Shown here piece after piece: positions 9,508 through 19,544 of a DNA stretch of 64,000 bases. The translations under genes were made by a program, and so were the position numbers. This DNA is from Corynebacterium alimapuense. Its GTDB lineage: Bacteria > Actinomycetota > Actinomycetes > Mycobacteriales > Mycobacteriaceae. A model generated the notes under the pieces. It had not been told where the DNA came from and did no database searches. It worked only from the letters and a program-made list of their open reading frames with translations. Position 1 is the first letter of the stretch; each line of letters begins with the position of its first letter. The DNA lies in assembly GCF_003716585.1 (NCBI RefSeq), contig NZ_PTJO01000006.1, positions 1-64,000 of the forward strand, read 5' to 3'.

Positions 9508-11028
9508 CTAGCCTCGGGCCAGATCCACAAACCTGGAGTAGTGAAGCTGATGGGCAACAGTGACATTGTCGATTGGCCCGCCACGGTGCTTGGCCAGAAT
9601 AATATCGGCTTCTCCAGCGCGCTCGTTTTCCTTATCCTGGGAATCCGGGCGGTAGAGCAACATGACCATATCCGCGTCCTGCTCGAGGGAACCTGACTCA
9701 CGAAGGTCTGACAGCTGTGGTCTCTTATCGGTCCTGGCTTCTGGGCCACGGTTGAGCTGAGAGATCGCGATCAGCGGAACATCAAGTTCCTTGGCCAGCA
9801 GTTTGAGCTGACGGGAGAATTCCGACACCTCCTGCTGGCGTGACTCAACCTTTTTGCCTGAGCTCATCAGCTGCAGATAGTCCAGCACGATCAACTTGAG
9901 ATCATGCTTTTGCTTGAGCCGACGCGCCTTGGAGCGAATCTCCATCATGGTCAGGTTCGGGGAGTCATCGATAAACAACGGAGCCTCGGAAATCTGCCCA
10001 ACTCGGCTAGCCAACTTGGTCCACTGCTCATCCGTCATCCGCCCCGAACGCATGTCGGTGAGTTTGATCTCCGTCTCCGCCGACATCAGTCGCATGACGA
10101 TCTCTGATTTACTCATTTCCAAAGAGAAGATCGCCGAGGCTTTGTTGTTGCGAATAGACGCCGAGCGCATGAAATCCAGGGCCAGAGTAGATTTACCGAC
10201 ACCGGGGCGGGCCGCCACGATGATCATCTGGCCACCGTGGAGACCATTGGTGAGATTGTCTAGATCAATGAACCCGGTGGGGATTCCATGCGCGAGACCG
10301 CCAGTATTGGCAATGCTATCGAGTTCCTCCATCGTCGGCTCAATCATGTCTTTCAATTGGGCGTAGTCTTCGGTCTCGGTGCGCTGAGCAACAGCGAAAA
10401 CCTCTTGCTGAGCCATGTCCAACACGGTCTCAACCTCGGCGCCCTCTGTTCCTTCATAGCCGAGCTGTACCACTCGGGTACCTGCTTCGACTAGGCGCCG
10501 AAGAATTGCCTTTTCTGCAACAATTTCTGCGTAGTAGCGAGCATTAGCCGCAGTCGGCACCGATGAGATGAGGGTATGTAGGTAAGTCGCTCCACCGATT
10601 CGCTCGCTCTCGTTGCGGCGATCCAAGTGAGCAGCAACGATCACCGGATCGATGTCTTTACTCTCACCAAATAAGTCGATCATCGCTGAGAAAATCAGCT
10701 GATGGGCTGGATGATAGAAGTCCGTGGGATCTAAGTCCCCGATGATTTCCACCACGGTGTTTGGGCTAAGCAGCATTGCGCCCAGCACACCCTGCTCCGC
10801 ATCACGATCATGGGGTGGTTGGCGAAACTCCCCGAACCGAGCCGGAGCATTGTCGTTGTCCCTGGAACGACGGGAACCGCCACGACCAGAAGAAGCTTGA
10901 GCAACTGGTACGGGAGCCTCCTCCGGCGGTGGCGGATCTGCGGGGGGCACATAGTCGTCGTTGAAGCTAGCCCCACTGGATTCTGAGGTCATAGACACCG
11001 CCATTTCGTATTCATCAGGATCTTCCAT
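9508..11028 (-). CDS. dnaB: Replicative DNA helicase DnaB
   Basis: A 506-residue ring helicase that unwinds the fork 5'-3' on the lagging strand. Residues 1-60 are an acidic, Pro-rich extension. The DnaB N-terminal domain follows (PPHDRDAEQGVLGAMLL near 71, PTDFYHPAHQ near 101), then the RecA-like motor with Walker A ARPGVGKST at 273-281, Walker B LIVLDYLQLM, the SQLNRG motif and the arginine-finger region. No intein is present, unlike several mycobacterial dnaB genes. The promoter region contains a cluster of DnaA boxes, so DnaA control is possible. Confidence 0.96.
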   Translation of the reverse strand: MEDPDEYEMAVSMTSESSGASFNDDYVPPADPPPPEEAPVPVAQASSGRGGSRRSRDNDNAPARFGEFRQPPHDRDAEQGVLGAMLLSPNTVVEIIGDLDPTDFYHPAHQLIFSAMIDLFGESKDIDPVIVAAHLDRRNESERIGGATYLHTLISSVPTAANARYYAEIVAEKAILRRLVEAGTRVVQLGYEGTEGAEVETVLDMAQQEVFAVAQRTETEDYAQLKDMIEPTMEELDSIANTGGLAHGIPTGFIDLDNLTNGLHGGQMIIVAARPGVGKSTLALDFMRSASIRNNKASAIFSLEMSKSEIVMRLMSAETEIKLTDMRSGRMTDEQWTKLASRVGQISEAPLFIDDSPNLTMMEIRSKARRLKQKHDLKLIVLDYLQLMSSGKKVESRQQEVSEFSRQLKLLAKELDVPLIAISQLNRGPEARTDKRPQLSDLRESGSLEQDADMVMLLYRPDSQDKENERAGEADIILAKHRGGPIDNVTVAHQLHYSRFVDLARG

Positions 11029-11594
11029 CTGCTCTCCGGCAGTTTAGTCGTCGAATGCCTCTGTAGTGGTGGGGGCGACTAGGTCTCAGTGAGCGCTCCT
11101 TAGCCAACATTGCTCGTAGCAATCAGCTCTTTACACAGCATCAGCGAGCAAGTTATCCACAACCCTTGTGGACAAGTCCAGGTTAACGGCCGTCTTTTCC
11201 ACTTTCCAGCACGCTTAGTTGTGGAATTCTTGTGGATAATCTTCATTCAGAAACCTCACAGAACCAGCATTCGCCCAGGTCAGGGCATTTAAACAGGCTG
11301 TGCACAAGTCTCTTAGCCCCGTGAATAACCTACCCAACCAGCGGGTTTGACAGGTGCATTTCAAGCGGCTAGGCACCCTATTCAAGAAGTACCTCGAGGA
11401 ACGTGGGGGGAAAATCTAAGTGAACTACCCCCAGTTGTCCACATTTATCCACAGGAGAGCCTGTCGGAGACAGACCAACGGCCCCGACGGGGTCCGCGAC
11501 TAAAAGTCACGAACACCCGGCGGGGCCGCCGGCCTGCTGTTGTCGTTGGGCCGGACCTCCCATTGAGGGATCCCAGCCGCCGTCTGTCGCGTAT
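11029..11594. other. 566-bp intergenic region between rplI and dnaB
   Basis: Contains five good DnaA boxes (separate entry) at 11153-11453 and, nearer rplI, a GC-rich stretch (11479-11528) in which CGGCCCCG can pair with CGGGGCCG over a long loop, possibly the rplI terminator. No coding frame with a ribosome-binding site was found. Confidence 0.5.
11153..11453. promoter_or_regulatory. Cluster of DnaA boxes upstream of dnaB
   Basis: Boxes seen: TTATCCACA at 11153-11161 (+), TGTGGACAA at 11167-11175 (-), TGTGGATAA at 11231-11239 (-), TTGTCCACA at 11435-11443 (+) and TTATCCACA at 11445-11453 (+). Degenerate copies are TGTGCACAA at 11299-11307 and TTGTGGAAT at 11219-11227. All match the TTRTCCACA consensus used by actinobacterial DnaA. 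The paired layout of the two outer groups resembles a DnaA-binding locus. It could regulate dnaB or titrate DnaA; oriC itself is expected near dnaA, outside this window. Confidence 0.75.
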
Positions 11595-12047
11595 TTACGC
11601 GGCGACGACCTCAAAGTTGATCTTTGCTGCCACGTCGGCGTGCAGCTGAACCTTGACCTGGTAGGTGCCGGTCTTCTTCACGAGGCCCTTAGGGACCTCG
11701 ATGGCACGCTTGTCAAGGGTTGCGCCGCCTGCCTGCTTCACAGCAGCGGCGATGTCATCGGCCTTCACAGAGCCGAAGAGCTTACCCTGGCCGGAGCTGC
11801 GAACAGCAACGGAGACGCCGGTAAGGGCCTCCAGCTGATCGCGAACTTCGCGGGCGTGATCGAGGTCGCGGATTGCGCGAACCTCTTGGGCACGCTTGAT
11901 GCCCTCGATCTGCTTCTCGGCACCACGGGTGGCCACGATGGCCAGGCCGCGGGGAAGCAGAAAATTGCGTCCGTAACCGTTCTTAACCTCGACAATGTCG
12001 CCTGCGACTCCGAGGTTTTCAACGGCAGCGGTGAGGATCAGCTTCAT
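11595..12047 (-). CDS. rplI: 50S ribosomal protein L9
   Basis: A 150-residue ribosomal protein that binds 23S rRNA. It starts MKLILTAAVENLGVAGDIVE and carries the family signature GYGRNFLLPRGLA at residues 25-37, followed by the long connecting helix and the C-terminal rRNA-binding domain. It follows ssb on the minus strand. As in other corynebacteria there is no rpsR between ssb and rplI. Confidence 0.97.
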   Translation of the reverse strand: MKLILTAAVENLGVAGDIVEVKNGYGRNFLLPRGLAIVATRGAEKQIEGIKRAQEVRAIRDLDHAREVRDQLEALTGVSVAVRSSGQGKLFGSVKADDIAAAVKQAGGATLDKRAIEVPKGLVKKTGTYQVKVQLHADVAAKINFEVVAA

Positions 12048-12137
12048 GATCCCTGCCTTTCGTTGTGGGTCCCGCCAGTGTGCGGCCTTTTCGGGGCGCT
12101 AGGCGGGAAAGTCTGATGTGTGGGAAAATCTGCTCGA

Positions 12138-12767
12138 TCAGAAGGGAGGGTCGTCATTGCCCGCATTGCCAAAACCACCGGCTGCCGGGGCTGAGCCCCA
12201 TGGGTCGTTGGTTGGGGCTTGATTAGCCTGGTTTCCACCGAAGCCACCCTGCTGGGACTGTCCTTGGTTGCCGAAGCCACCTTGGTTGCCTTGAGGCTGA
12301 GCTTGGTTTCCACCGAAGCCACCCTGGGATTGGCCCTGAGGCTGTCCCTGGGACTGACGTTGGTTTTGACCACCGCCGCCAAAGTTTCCGCCGCCCTCGC
12401 GGGGGTTGCGGTTAACCTGTGCGGATGCGTACTTGAGGGAGGGGCCAACTTCGTCGACCTCGATCTCGTAGACCGTCCGGTTCTCGCCTTCTTTGGTCTG
12501 GTAAGACCGCTGACGGAGACGACCGGTCACGATGATGCGCATACCCTTAGAGATCGTCTCAGCGACGTTCTCTGCGGCTTGGCGCCACACATTGCACGTG
12601 AGAAACAGCGCTTCGCCGTCCTCCCACTGGTTCGTCTGTGAGTTGAACCGACGGGGAGTGGAGGCGATACGGAAGTTTGCTACCGCAGCACCCGAGGGGG
12701 TGAAGCGGAGTTCCGGGTCGTTGACAGCATTGCCAACGACCGTGATGTTCGTGTCTCCCTGTGCCAT
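12138..12767 (-). CDS. ssb: Single-stranded DNA-binding protein
   Basis: A 209-residue SSB. Residues 1-115 form the OB fold ([20 protein letters not shown], then [19 protein letters not shown]). The linker is low complexity, Gly/Gln/Asn rich, built of imperfect repeats of GGFGGNQ-type units. The protein ends in DDPPF, the acidic tip that recruits replication and repair partners. It sits between rpsF and rplI, the standard arrangement. Confidence 0.97.
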   Translation of the reverse strand: MAQGDTNITVVGNAVNDPELRFTPSGAAVANFRIASTPRRFNSQTNQWEDGEALFLTCNVWRQAAENVAETISKGMRIIVTGRLRQRSYQTKEGENRTVYEIEVDEVGPSLKYASAQVNRNPREGGGNFGGGGQNQRQSQGQPQGQSQGGFGGNQAQPQGNQGGFGNQGQSQQGGFGGNQANQAPTNDPWGSAPAAGGFGNAGNDDPPF

Positions 12768-12861
12768 GTGTTCTTAAACCTTCCTGGTACGCGGTGGTTT
12801 TCCTGCAGTGACGTGCCCATTGCCAAAGGGGCAGCGATTGCTTCCCCTCTAGTATCCGCTC

Positions 12862-13149
12862 TTAAGCGTCGGTGCGCAGCACCTTGGTGCGCAGGACGGT
12901 GTCGTTCAGGTTCAGAACGCGATCGAGTTCGAGGACAGTCGCGGACTCGCAGTCGAGTTCGATGACGGCGTAAACGCCCTCTTCTTTCTTGTTGATTGGG
13001 TAAGCAAGACGACGCTTGCCCCACACATCAACCTTCACAACCTTGCCGTTATCCTTGCGGACGATCTCGAGGAACTTGTCCAGGGACGGGGCTACAGTGC
13101 GCTCATCCTGGTTAGGATCCAGGATGACCATGATTTCGTAGTGACGCAC
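12862..13149 (-). CDS. rpsF: 30S ribosomal protein S6
   Basis: A 95-residue S6 with the start [18 protein letters not shown] and the family pattern [10 protein letters not shown]. Two starts are possible: GTG at 13149, giving the usual N-terminus M-RHYE and lying 11 nt after AGGAGG, or ATG at 13158, only 2 nt after it. I prefer 13149 because it matches the family start. It is the first gene of the rpsF-ssb-rplI run. A short CCTTAGTAAGG palindrome lies upstream at 13234-13244. Confidence 0.93.
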   Translation of the reverse strand: MRHYEIMVILDPNQDERTVAPSLDKFLEIVRKDNGKVVKVDVWGKRRLAYPINKKEEGVYAVIELDCESATVLELDRVLNLNDTVLRTKVLRTDA

Positions 13150-13348
13150 GGACCTCATCACCTCCTGTGGTCTAGTAATTTGAATCGGCCACACCCAGGT
13201 TGGGCATGGCAGGAGGGTCTGTTGCGTCAAGCAACCTTACTAAGGTACCGCACCCATGAGCATTCCCGAAATCACAGCGGCACTCTTAGCCAGTCATGAT
13301 CCCCCGATGGTTCAACAAATAGGAACGCCAAACCTTTAGCGCCGCCTA

Positions 13349-13558
13349 CTACCCTGAAATCGATCGAGGATCAGCCGGTGCTGTAGCAAAAAACACAGCC
13401 AAAAATACCGGCAGAACAGTGACAAAAATGAGGGCAGCAATACCCAGAACCACCGATAGCGCAACTGGCTTTTTATACATGTAGGAGGCAAAAGCCCCGG
13501 CTATACAAAGAAACCCAATGAAGATCGAGGCAATGCCGAGAACAGTCGGAATGGTCAT
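13349..13558 (-). CDS. Small membrane protein with two helices
   Basis: A 69-residue protein starting MTIPTVLGIASIFIG. Two hydrophobic segments (residues about 5-25 and 35-60) are joined by a short KKP-containing loop, so it is likely a hairpin in the membrane. The start at 13558 lies 8 nt after the stop of the glycosyltransferase gene, which suggests translational coupling. I do not recognise the family. Confidence 0.65.
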   Translation of the reverse strand: MTIPTVLGIASIFIGFLCIAGAFASYMYKKPVALSVVLGIAALIFVTVLPVFLAVFFATAPADPRSISG

Positions 13559-13565
13559 AGTTTCA

Positions 13566-15029
13566 TCATTGCGTATGAGAGGGCTCGACCGGAAACGCCA
13601 GGGGATCTTGACCGTCATGCGCTTCAAGTACTTTGTCCGGAAGCTTCCCCAACATCTGCCCCACTACGAGAACAACCATGGCAATGAGGAGAGCTAGGCG
13701 GGCGATCAGCACGACGTCGAGAAGCTCTCCAGGAATCCCCTTGTTTTCTACTCCGAGCATGTGCCACATGAGAAACGGCCATACGAGCGCATCGATGCTC
13801 ATCCAGGTCAACAACAAGCGCCAACGCGGCAAAGCCAACACCGCGGGGACTACTAACCACAGTGAGTATTGAGGCGACCAAACCTTGTTGAAGATCAAAA
13901 ACGCCACCAGAATAAGAAATACCAATTCAGCCACCCGAGGGCGCCGCTGGACCCGGAGACCAAAGATTCCAATGGCAACACATGAGCCAGCGAAGAGAGC
14001 GAAACTCACTGCATTGAGGATGGTCGGGGTAGCCCCGGAGGGGTCGAACCCGGACCACCCCGTGGACCTGCTGAACATCGCATAAATGGTTGTCCACTCC
14101 CAGCCACGTTCCCGGTTCAGGCGCAGGAACTCATTCCATGCCTCTGGGAAAACGAGCATGACCGGAAGATTGATCAGTAGCCACGTACCTGCGGAGGTAG
14201 CAAGCATGAGCAAAAATGGCCGATATTTGGAACTGCGAATCGCCAGCACAAGATAAGCACCCAGCAAGAAAAGCGGCCACAGTTTAAGAGCCACTCCCAG
14301 GCCAATAAACATCCCAGCTAAGCCGGGACGGCCACGACTAAAGGCATACATTGCAGCTACGGCTGCGGCAATCGCCGGGATGTCCCAGTTGGTAAATGCG
14401 TGAACGATGATCAAGGGAGAGGCCGCGACCAAGACGGTGTCCCAAATGCGGTTTCCAGCCAGCTCAGCGACCATTCGGATGGTGAGCACCCACAGTGCCG
14501 ACAACGCCAAGGCCGTCAGCGCGAAGTACCAAGAAGCTTCAGGAATCGGTAATGACAGGGCTTCAACGATGGGGTAGGTCAAACGCGTCAGCCAACCCAT
14601 ATTGCCCTGGAACAGACCGGTCAAAACCGGGTATTCCAAATACCGAGTCAAGTCACCTTCGACCCAAGAATAGGCATAGGGAAAGCCGTCGCCGTCAAGA
14701 CCTCGGCCCCCGTAGAGCGGCACGATGTCGTTGTAGCAAGCGGAGACGTATTGCCGATTCCCAGACCAATCGAGATTGATGACGCCGTCATCGCCTGGTG
14801 AACCCGCCAAGCAGTTGGCTTTAGACAAAAAACCAAAGGACAGAAACACCAACGCAATAGATACCAGCGTTCGCACTGGCGTCCACCATCGCTGGCGGCC
14901 AACCGCCGCGAACCTACCTACTGGCCCGCCAAGAAAATCCCCGAATCCGCGTGCTATCGATTCAGTTTCAATCGGAGACACCCTGGACGGGCGAGCATGC
15001 AGAGACGGGTCACTAGAGGTGTTGCTCAT
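13566..15029 (-). CDS. GT87-type polyprenyl-phosphate-dependent glycosyltransferase
   Basis: A 487-residue polytopic membrane protein with about ten helices of the DUF2029/GT87 family. Members use polyprenyl-phosphate sugars (mannose in mycobacteria and corynebacteria) to extend lipoglycans such as lipomannan. The hydrophilic first 45 residues are followed by an extracytoplasmic loop with DGDGFPYAYSWVEGDLTRY, then GLGVALKLWPLFLLGAY. It lies 13 bp downstream of a penicillin-binding protein gene on the same strand, so both act on the cell envelope. The acceptor is not known. Confidence 0.75.
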   Translation of the reverse strand: MSNTSSDPSLHARPSRVSPIETESIARGFGDFLGGPVGRFAAVGRQRWWTPVRTLVSIALVFLSFGFLSKANCLAGSPGDDGVINLDWSGNRQYVSACYNDIVPLYGGRGLDGDGFPYAYSWVEGDLTRYLEYPVLTGLFQGNMGWLTRLTYPIVEALSLPIPEASWYFALTALALSALWVLTIRMVAELAGNRIWDTVLVAASPLIIVHAFTNWDIPAIAAAVAAMYAFSRGRPGLAGMFIGLGVALKLWPLFLLGAYLVLAIRSSKYRPFLLMLATSAGTWLLINLPVMLVFPEAWNEFLRLNRERGWEWTTIYAMFSRSTGWSGFDPSGATPTILNAVSFALFAGSCVAIGIFGLRVQRRPRVAELVFLILVAFLIFNKVWSPQYSLWLVVPAVLALPRWRLLLTWMSIDALVWPFLMWHMLGVENKGIPGELLDVVLIARLALLIAMVVLVVGQMLGKLPDKVLEAHDGQDPLAFPVEPSHTQ

Positions 15030-15042
15030 TCGGGTGAAGATC

Positions 15043-17238
15043 CTAACCAGTTAAGAAATCAGGAATGACCAAGCCAGGTGCGATCTCAATTCCTCCACCT
15101 TCGGGCTCGTCTGGAGTGGGAACCTCAGGTACTACGACCTCTGGGGCGGGCGCGGGCTCTTCTTCTACGGGCTCCGGCTCTGACGCCTCTTCCTCAGTGG
15201 GCTCGGCCTCCGCGGGTGTGGTGTAAGCTGGCGGGGTATAAGCGGGAACCGGGTCGTAGTAGAGCTGATTCGGCGCGCTGCCGAAGTTGATCTGACCGGG
15301 AGAATCGAATTCGAGGACTTCCTGCCCTTCCAAGGCGCCGTCGAGAGTGGACTTCCAAATGGCAGAAGGGGCGTTGGAACCGAACATGTTTCCGCCCCAT
15401 TCATTGAAGATGGCAGAAGTGTTATCCGCTGTTCCAACCCACACGGCCGTAGATAGCTGAGGCGTCGCGCCAATCATCCAGGCATCTTTATTCTGTCCGG
15501 TATCGCCCAGCTGTGCAGTTCCGGTTTTAGCTGCTGATGTGCGTCCTTCAGCTAGCGCGCTACTGGAGTAACCAGCTATCGGTTCCATAGCGCTAAGCAG
15601 ATTGGCGGCGACTAGCTCGGAAACCCGGCGCTCACCTTCGCCCACCTCATGCTCGTAGAGAACCTCTCCATCGCTGGTCTCGACTCGCTCAACGAAGTGG
15701 GTCTCATGCCATACGCCACCGTTGGCCACGGTAGCCAACGCCGTAGACATGTCGATGGCTCGGGACTGATACTGACCAAGGATGATGCCCTCATAAGGCT
15801 GGCCACCATTTTCGGTGAGAGTAGCTGGAACACCCGGTAGCGATCGCGCTACACCAAGAGCATGCGCCATATCTGCGGTGTCCTGGGTGGTGTTGTACAG
15901 ATCATCTTGGAGGCGGATGAAGCTAGTGTTGTAGGACCTCTTCAACGCTTCCGCAATGGTGGTGTATCCGGAGTCGGAATTGTCCCAGTTGTTGACCACG
16001 ATGTCACCGGGGAGGCTGACTGGCGATGAGTCATACATGGCCGACAGGGGGATTCCCTGCTGGAGTGCTGCGGCTAGGCCGAAGATCTTGAAGGTAGAAC
16101 CAGTCTGCAAACCAGCGTTGGCATAGTCCCAACCAGTCGCGTCATCTCCACCGAAATAGGAACGAACCGCGCCGGTGCCCGGCTCGATGGACACGACAGC
16201 TGCGCGCGCGTCCTCCTGTAGGCCGGCTAGCTCGGCTTCTACTGAATCAAGGGTCGCCTCTTGTGTCTTCGTATCAATCGTCGTAGTGATCTGCAGACCG
16301 CGGGTGGTCATGTCCTCTTCAGTAATGCCCACCTCTCCTAGCTCTGCAATGACATTGTTCTTGATCATGCCGTTGGTTCCGGTGGCCTCGGTGTAGGCCG
16401 AGTATTCCGCCGGATCGCGGGTCTCGGGGAAGACCATGCCTTCGCGCTCTTCCGCGGAGAGCTCGCCCATCTCGACCATGCCGTCAAGGACGTAGTTCCA
16501 TCGCGTCTCTGCACCGACTGGGTCATTCCAGGGATCAAGCTGGCTGGGCAGCTGGATAATCGCAGCCAGCAATGCGCCTTCCTCGACGGTGAGCTCAGAG
16601 ACTGGCTTGTCGAAGTAGGCATGCGAGGCGGCTTCTATGCCATAGGCATTGCGGCCCAAGTAGACCGTGTTGAGGTAGGCCGCGAGGATATCTTCCTTGC
16701 TCCATTCGTTGGTCATTTTCACCGAATAGACCAGCTCACGAGCCTTGCGTACGTAGGAATAATCATCGCCCACCAGTGAGTTCTTCACATACTGCTGGGT
16801 GATGGTGGAACCGCCACCGGCCGAACCGTCACCGGTGAGTTGGCCGACAACTGCACGGCCAAAACCGGTCACAGAGAAACCAATATTGGTCCAAAACTCT
16901 CGGTCCTCGGCCGCTAGCACGGCATTTTGCACATGCTCGGGGACTTCCTCAAGCTCAACCTGTCGACGGTTGCCTTCTGGCGGCACGATCCGTGCCAATT
17001 CAGTCTCAGCATCCGAAGCATAAATCGAGGAAACCTGCTTCGAGGTCACTTCCTCTGGTTCCGGAACGTCATAGGTGGCGTAGGCGACTACAAACACTCC
17101 GAGCGGGATAAGAATCGCTGCCAAGAGCACTCCCAGCAGCACAATGCCCACGGAGCGACGGCGACTCGGCTTTTTCGAGTCGCTCGATTTATCCTTGTTC
17201 TTCGTGTCCTTAGTGGACTCGTTTTTCTCTTCAGACAA
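15043..17238 (-). CDS. Class A bifunctional penicillin-binding protein
   Basis: A 731-residue peptidoglycan synthase. A Lys/Asp-rich cytoplasmic tail precedes one transmembrane helix (residues about 28-52). The glycosyltransferase-51 domain carries NAVLAAEDREFW and STITQQYVKN. The transpeptidase domain carries GSTFKIFGLA (SxxK serine), SYNTS (SxN) and KTGTAQ. The C-terminal 80 residues are Pro/Glu rich (repeats of EEPAP type), probably wall-spanning. The start codon is TTG at 17238 behind GGGGACG. It appears to be the first gene of the envelope cluster before the GT87 gene. Confidence 0.93.
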   Translation of the reverse strand: MSEEKNESTKDTKNKDKSSDSKKPSRRRSVGIVLLGVLLAAILIPLGVFVVAYATYDVPEPEEVTSKQVSSIYASDAETELARIVPPEGNRRQVELEEVPEHVQNAVLAAEDREFWTNIGFSVTGFGRAVVGQLTGDGSAGGGSTITQQYVKNSLVGDDYSYVRKARELVYSVKMTNEWSKEDILAAYLNTVYLGRNAYGIEAASHAYFDKPVSELTVEEGALLAAIIQLPSQLDPWNDPVGAETRWNYVLDGMVEMGELSAEEREGMVFPETRDPAEYSAYTEATGTNGMIKNNVIAELGEVGITEEDMTTRGLQITTTIDTKTQEATLDSVEAELAGLQEDARAAVVSIEPGTGAVRSYFGGDDATGWDYANAGLQTGSTFKIFGLAAALQQGIPLSAMYDSSPVSLPGDIVVNNWDNSDSGYTTIAEALKRSYNTSFIRLQDDLYNTTQDTADMAHALGVARSLPGVPATLTENGGQPYEGIILGQYQSRAIDMSTALATVANGGVWHETHFVERVETSDGEVLYEHEVGEGERRVSELVAANLLSAMEPIAGYSSSALAEGRTSAAKTGTAQLGDTGQNKDAWMIGATPQLSTAVWVGTADNTSAIFNEWGGNMFGSNAPSAIWKSTLDGALEGQEVLEFDSPGQINFGSAPNQLYYDPVPAYTPPAYTTPAEAEPTEEEASEPEPVEEEPAPAPEVVVPEVPTPDEPEGGGIEIAPGLVIPDFLTG

Positions 17239-17340
17239 TTGTCGTCCCCGCTGCTATCGCCGATCACTCCGTTATCACAGTGAACACTACTTCTTTATTA
17301 TGCGATGAGGGAACCACTTAATGCCCGTGTCCTCGCATAG

Positions 17341-17703
17341 TTACTCTGCAACAGCAGTAACAGCCTTGAGCAGGTGATTCCATCTGCACTCCGGGCAAAC
17401 CTCAACTGTGTGTACAGTCACCTCCCGGCCGGTAGCAGCGATTTTGGCAATCTCTTGATCACTTCGAGCGGTTCCAGACATTCGACCTAGCTGCTCCCCA
17501 TGGATCCACTGGACCACGCGCAGCCCGTCGGCTCCACACACCGGACACACCCGGGGGGCTGGCGTGCCGTGGTATTTCGCAGCGGTCATAAGAAGGAATT
17601 CCGCATCGCAGATTTCCTCCCGGCGGATCTCACCCTTCTGCCACTTCCGGAGCAGACTCTGGCGCTGCCACAGATGGGACACTTCATTGCGATAAACAAC
17701 CAC
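17341..17703 (-). CDS. DUF5318 family zinc-ribbon-like protein
   Basis: A 120-residue actinobacterial protein. It has two cysteine pairs, CPVC at about 56 and CPEC at about 102, spaced as in a zinc ribbon. The start MVVYRNEVSHLWQRQ is from GTG at 17703. The N-terminal half is charged and helical. Function is unknown; conservation next to PBP and ino1 in corynebacteria is from memory of the family. It is separated from PBP by 102 bp and could share its direction of transcription. Confidence 0.8.
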   Translation of the reverse strand: MVVYRNEVSHLWQRQSLLRKWQKGEIRREEICDAEFLLMTAAKYHGTPAPRVCPVCGADGLRVVQWIHGEQLGRMSGTARSDQEIAKIAATGREVTVHTVEVCPECRWNHLLKAVTAVAE

Positions 17704-17870
17704 GAGGCCGATCCTATCGCTTCGCGCTACTGAATCGATACCGTCAGTCGATAGGCGAAGTTTCCTTCATTTTCCGGTTTAGGATGGGCTTTCCAACATG
17801 GGAGTCTTTGCTCCACCGTCGGCGACGAGGCCCGAAGCCTGCGCCTGATTCTTGAGAAATGAAGGTTTTA

Positions 17871-18962
17871 ATGAGCAAGGTTCGCGTAGCGATTGTCGGA
17901 GTCGGCAACTGCGCCAGCTCCCTGGTCCAAGGTGTCGAGTTCTACCGACATACCCCCGCCGAGGAAAAGGTTCCGGGGCTGATGCATGTCACTTTCGGCG
18001 ATTATCATGTCAGCGACGTCGAGTTCGTAGCCGCGTTCGATGTCGATGCAGCAAAGGTGGGACATGATCTGGCCGAGGCCATTGATGCCTCCAATAACTG
18101 CACCATCAAGATCGCAGATGTTCCCGCTACCGGAATTAGTGTCCAGCGCGGGCCGACCATCGATGGCCTAGGCACCCACTACCGAGATTCTGTCGAGGAG
18201 TCTTCCGCCGAGCCAGTCGATGTAGCTCAGGCATTCCGCGAGGCCAACGTCGACGTTGTCGTGTCCTATCTTCCCGTCGGCTCCGAACAAGCCGATAAAT
18301 TCTATGCTCAAGCTGCGATCGATGCTGGCTGTGCCTTCGTCAACGCACTGCCCGTCTTTATTGCCTCTGATCCGGTGTGGGCACAGAAATTTATCGACGC
18401 CGGATTGCCCATCGTCGGCGATGACATTAAGTCTCAGGTCGGCGCGACCATCACCCACCGGGTGATGGCCAAACTCTTCGAAGATCGCGGGGTACGCCTA
18501 GATCGGACGATGCAGCTCAATGTCGGTGGCAACATGGACTTTAAAAATATGCTCGACCGGGATCGTCTCGAATCGAAGAAGATCTCCAAAACTCAGGCTG
18601 TCACCTCCAATCTGCACGAGGGCCCCTTGGCTGGCAAGGTCCAAGACCGCAATGTCCACATCGGCCCCTCGGACTATGTCGAATGGCTTGATGACCGCAA
18701 ATGGGCCTATGTCCGCCTCGAGGGCACTGCCTTCGGCGAAGTACCGCTCAATCTTGAGTACAAGCTCGAGGTCTGGGATTCTCCCAACTCTGCCGGAATC
18801 ATCATCGACGCCGTCCGAGCCGCCAAGATTGCCCTCGACCGGAAAGTCTCTGGCCCAGTCCTGCCCGCCAGTGCTTACCTGATGAAGTCGCCTCCTGTTC
18901 AGCTGGGCGATGATGAGGCCCGTACCCAACTAGAAGCCTTCATCATCGGTGCTGCGGAGTAG
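17871..18962 (+). CDS. ino1: myo-Inositol-1-phosphate synthase
   Basis: A 363-residue cytoplasmic enzyme that converts glucose 6-phosphate to 1D-myo-inositol 3-phosphate using bound NAD+, the first step toward phosphatidylinositol lipids and mycothiol. It begins with the Rossmann motif [12 protein letters not shown] and has the family core [15 protein letters not shown] and [12 protein letters not shown] took ATG at 17871 with GAAGG 5 nt before it; an in-frame ATG at 17859 lacks a good site. The gene is monocistronic. In C. glutamicum it is controlled by the LacI-type regulator IpsA; I did not find a clear operator. Confidence 0.95.
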   Translation: MSKVRVAIVGVGNCASSLVQGVEFYRHTPAEEKVPGLMHVTFGDYHVSDVEFVAAFDVDAAKVGHDLAEAIDASNNCTIKIADVPATGISVQRGPTIDGLGTHYRDSVEESSAEPVDVAQAFREANVDVVVSYLPVGSEQADKFYAQAAIDAGCAFVNALPVFIASDPVWAQKFIDAGLPIVGDDIKSQVGATITHRVMAKLFEDRGVRLDRTMQLNVGGNMDFKNMLDRDRLESKKISKTQAVTSNLHEGPLAGKVQDRNVHIGPSDYVEWLDDRKWAYVRLEGTAFGEVPLNLEYKLEVWDSPNSAGIIIDAVRAAKIALDRKVSGPVLPASAYLMKSPPVQLGDDEARTQLEAFIIGAAE

Positions 18963-19026
18963 TACTGAGTAATCAGTTTGCAAGAGCAGATTCGTTTGTC
19001 GGGCTAACCTGTCTATCATAGGAAAT

Positions 19027-19488
19027 ATGACCAACCCGACTCCCGAGGATTTAGCTGCCCGAATCCGCCCGGCTCTGACCAAGCTCTATGTGATGCACTT
19101 CCGGATCGCTGAACAATCAGATCTCACCGGACCACAGCTATCGATTCTGGCCCGTCTCAACGAAAACGGCCCTTCCCGTATCAGCCACATCGCGCGAGAA
19201 GAGGGAATCAGGATGCCCACCGCATCCAACGCGCTGCACCAATTGGAGCAGCGTGAATTGGTAGAGAGAATCCGGGACGAGACAGACCGCCGAGGGGTAC
19301 GCGTCGCGCTAACTCAACTAGGCCGCAACGAGCTCCTGCGTGTGGGAGAAGAACGTAACAAGTACTTGTCAGAGATGTTCAGCACTCTCAGCGACGAAGA
19401 TCTCACACGGGCAATCGAGCTCAGCGACATTATTAATAAACTCGCTGATAGCTACGGGGTAGAGAAAATTGACACTAAGGAGGGCTAA
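19027..19488 (+). CDS. MarR-family transcriptional regulator
   Basis: A 153-residue winged helix-turn-helix protein. The helix-turn-helix lies at about 45-75 (GPSRISHIAREEGIRMPTAS), followed by the wing RIRDETDRRGVRVALT, with the DR/RG residues that touch the minor groove. It resembles the corynebacterial MalR type. An AGGAAA site at 19020-19025 sits very close to the ATG, and a TATCAT box lies 7 nt before it. It may control the universal stress protein gene 57 bp downstream, which is inference. Confidence 0.88.
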   Translation: MTNPTPEDLAARIRPALTKLYVMHFRIAEQSDLTGPQLSILARLNENGPSRISHIAREEGIRMPTASNALHQLEQRELVERIRDETDRRGVRVALTQLGRNELLRVGEERNKYLSEMFSTLSDEDLTRAIELSDIINKLADSYGVEKIDTKEG

Positions 19489-19544
19489 AAGGGGATAATG
19501 GGCTAGATAGACCATTTTTACCTCCTCCAACCCTCGTTAGTTGA

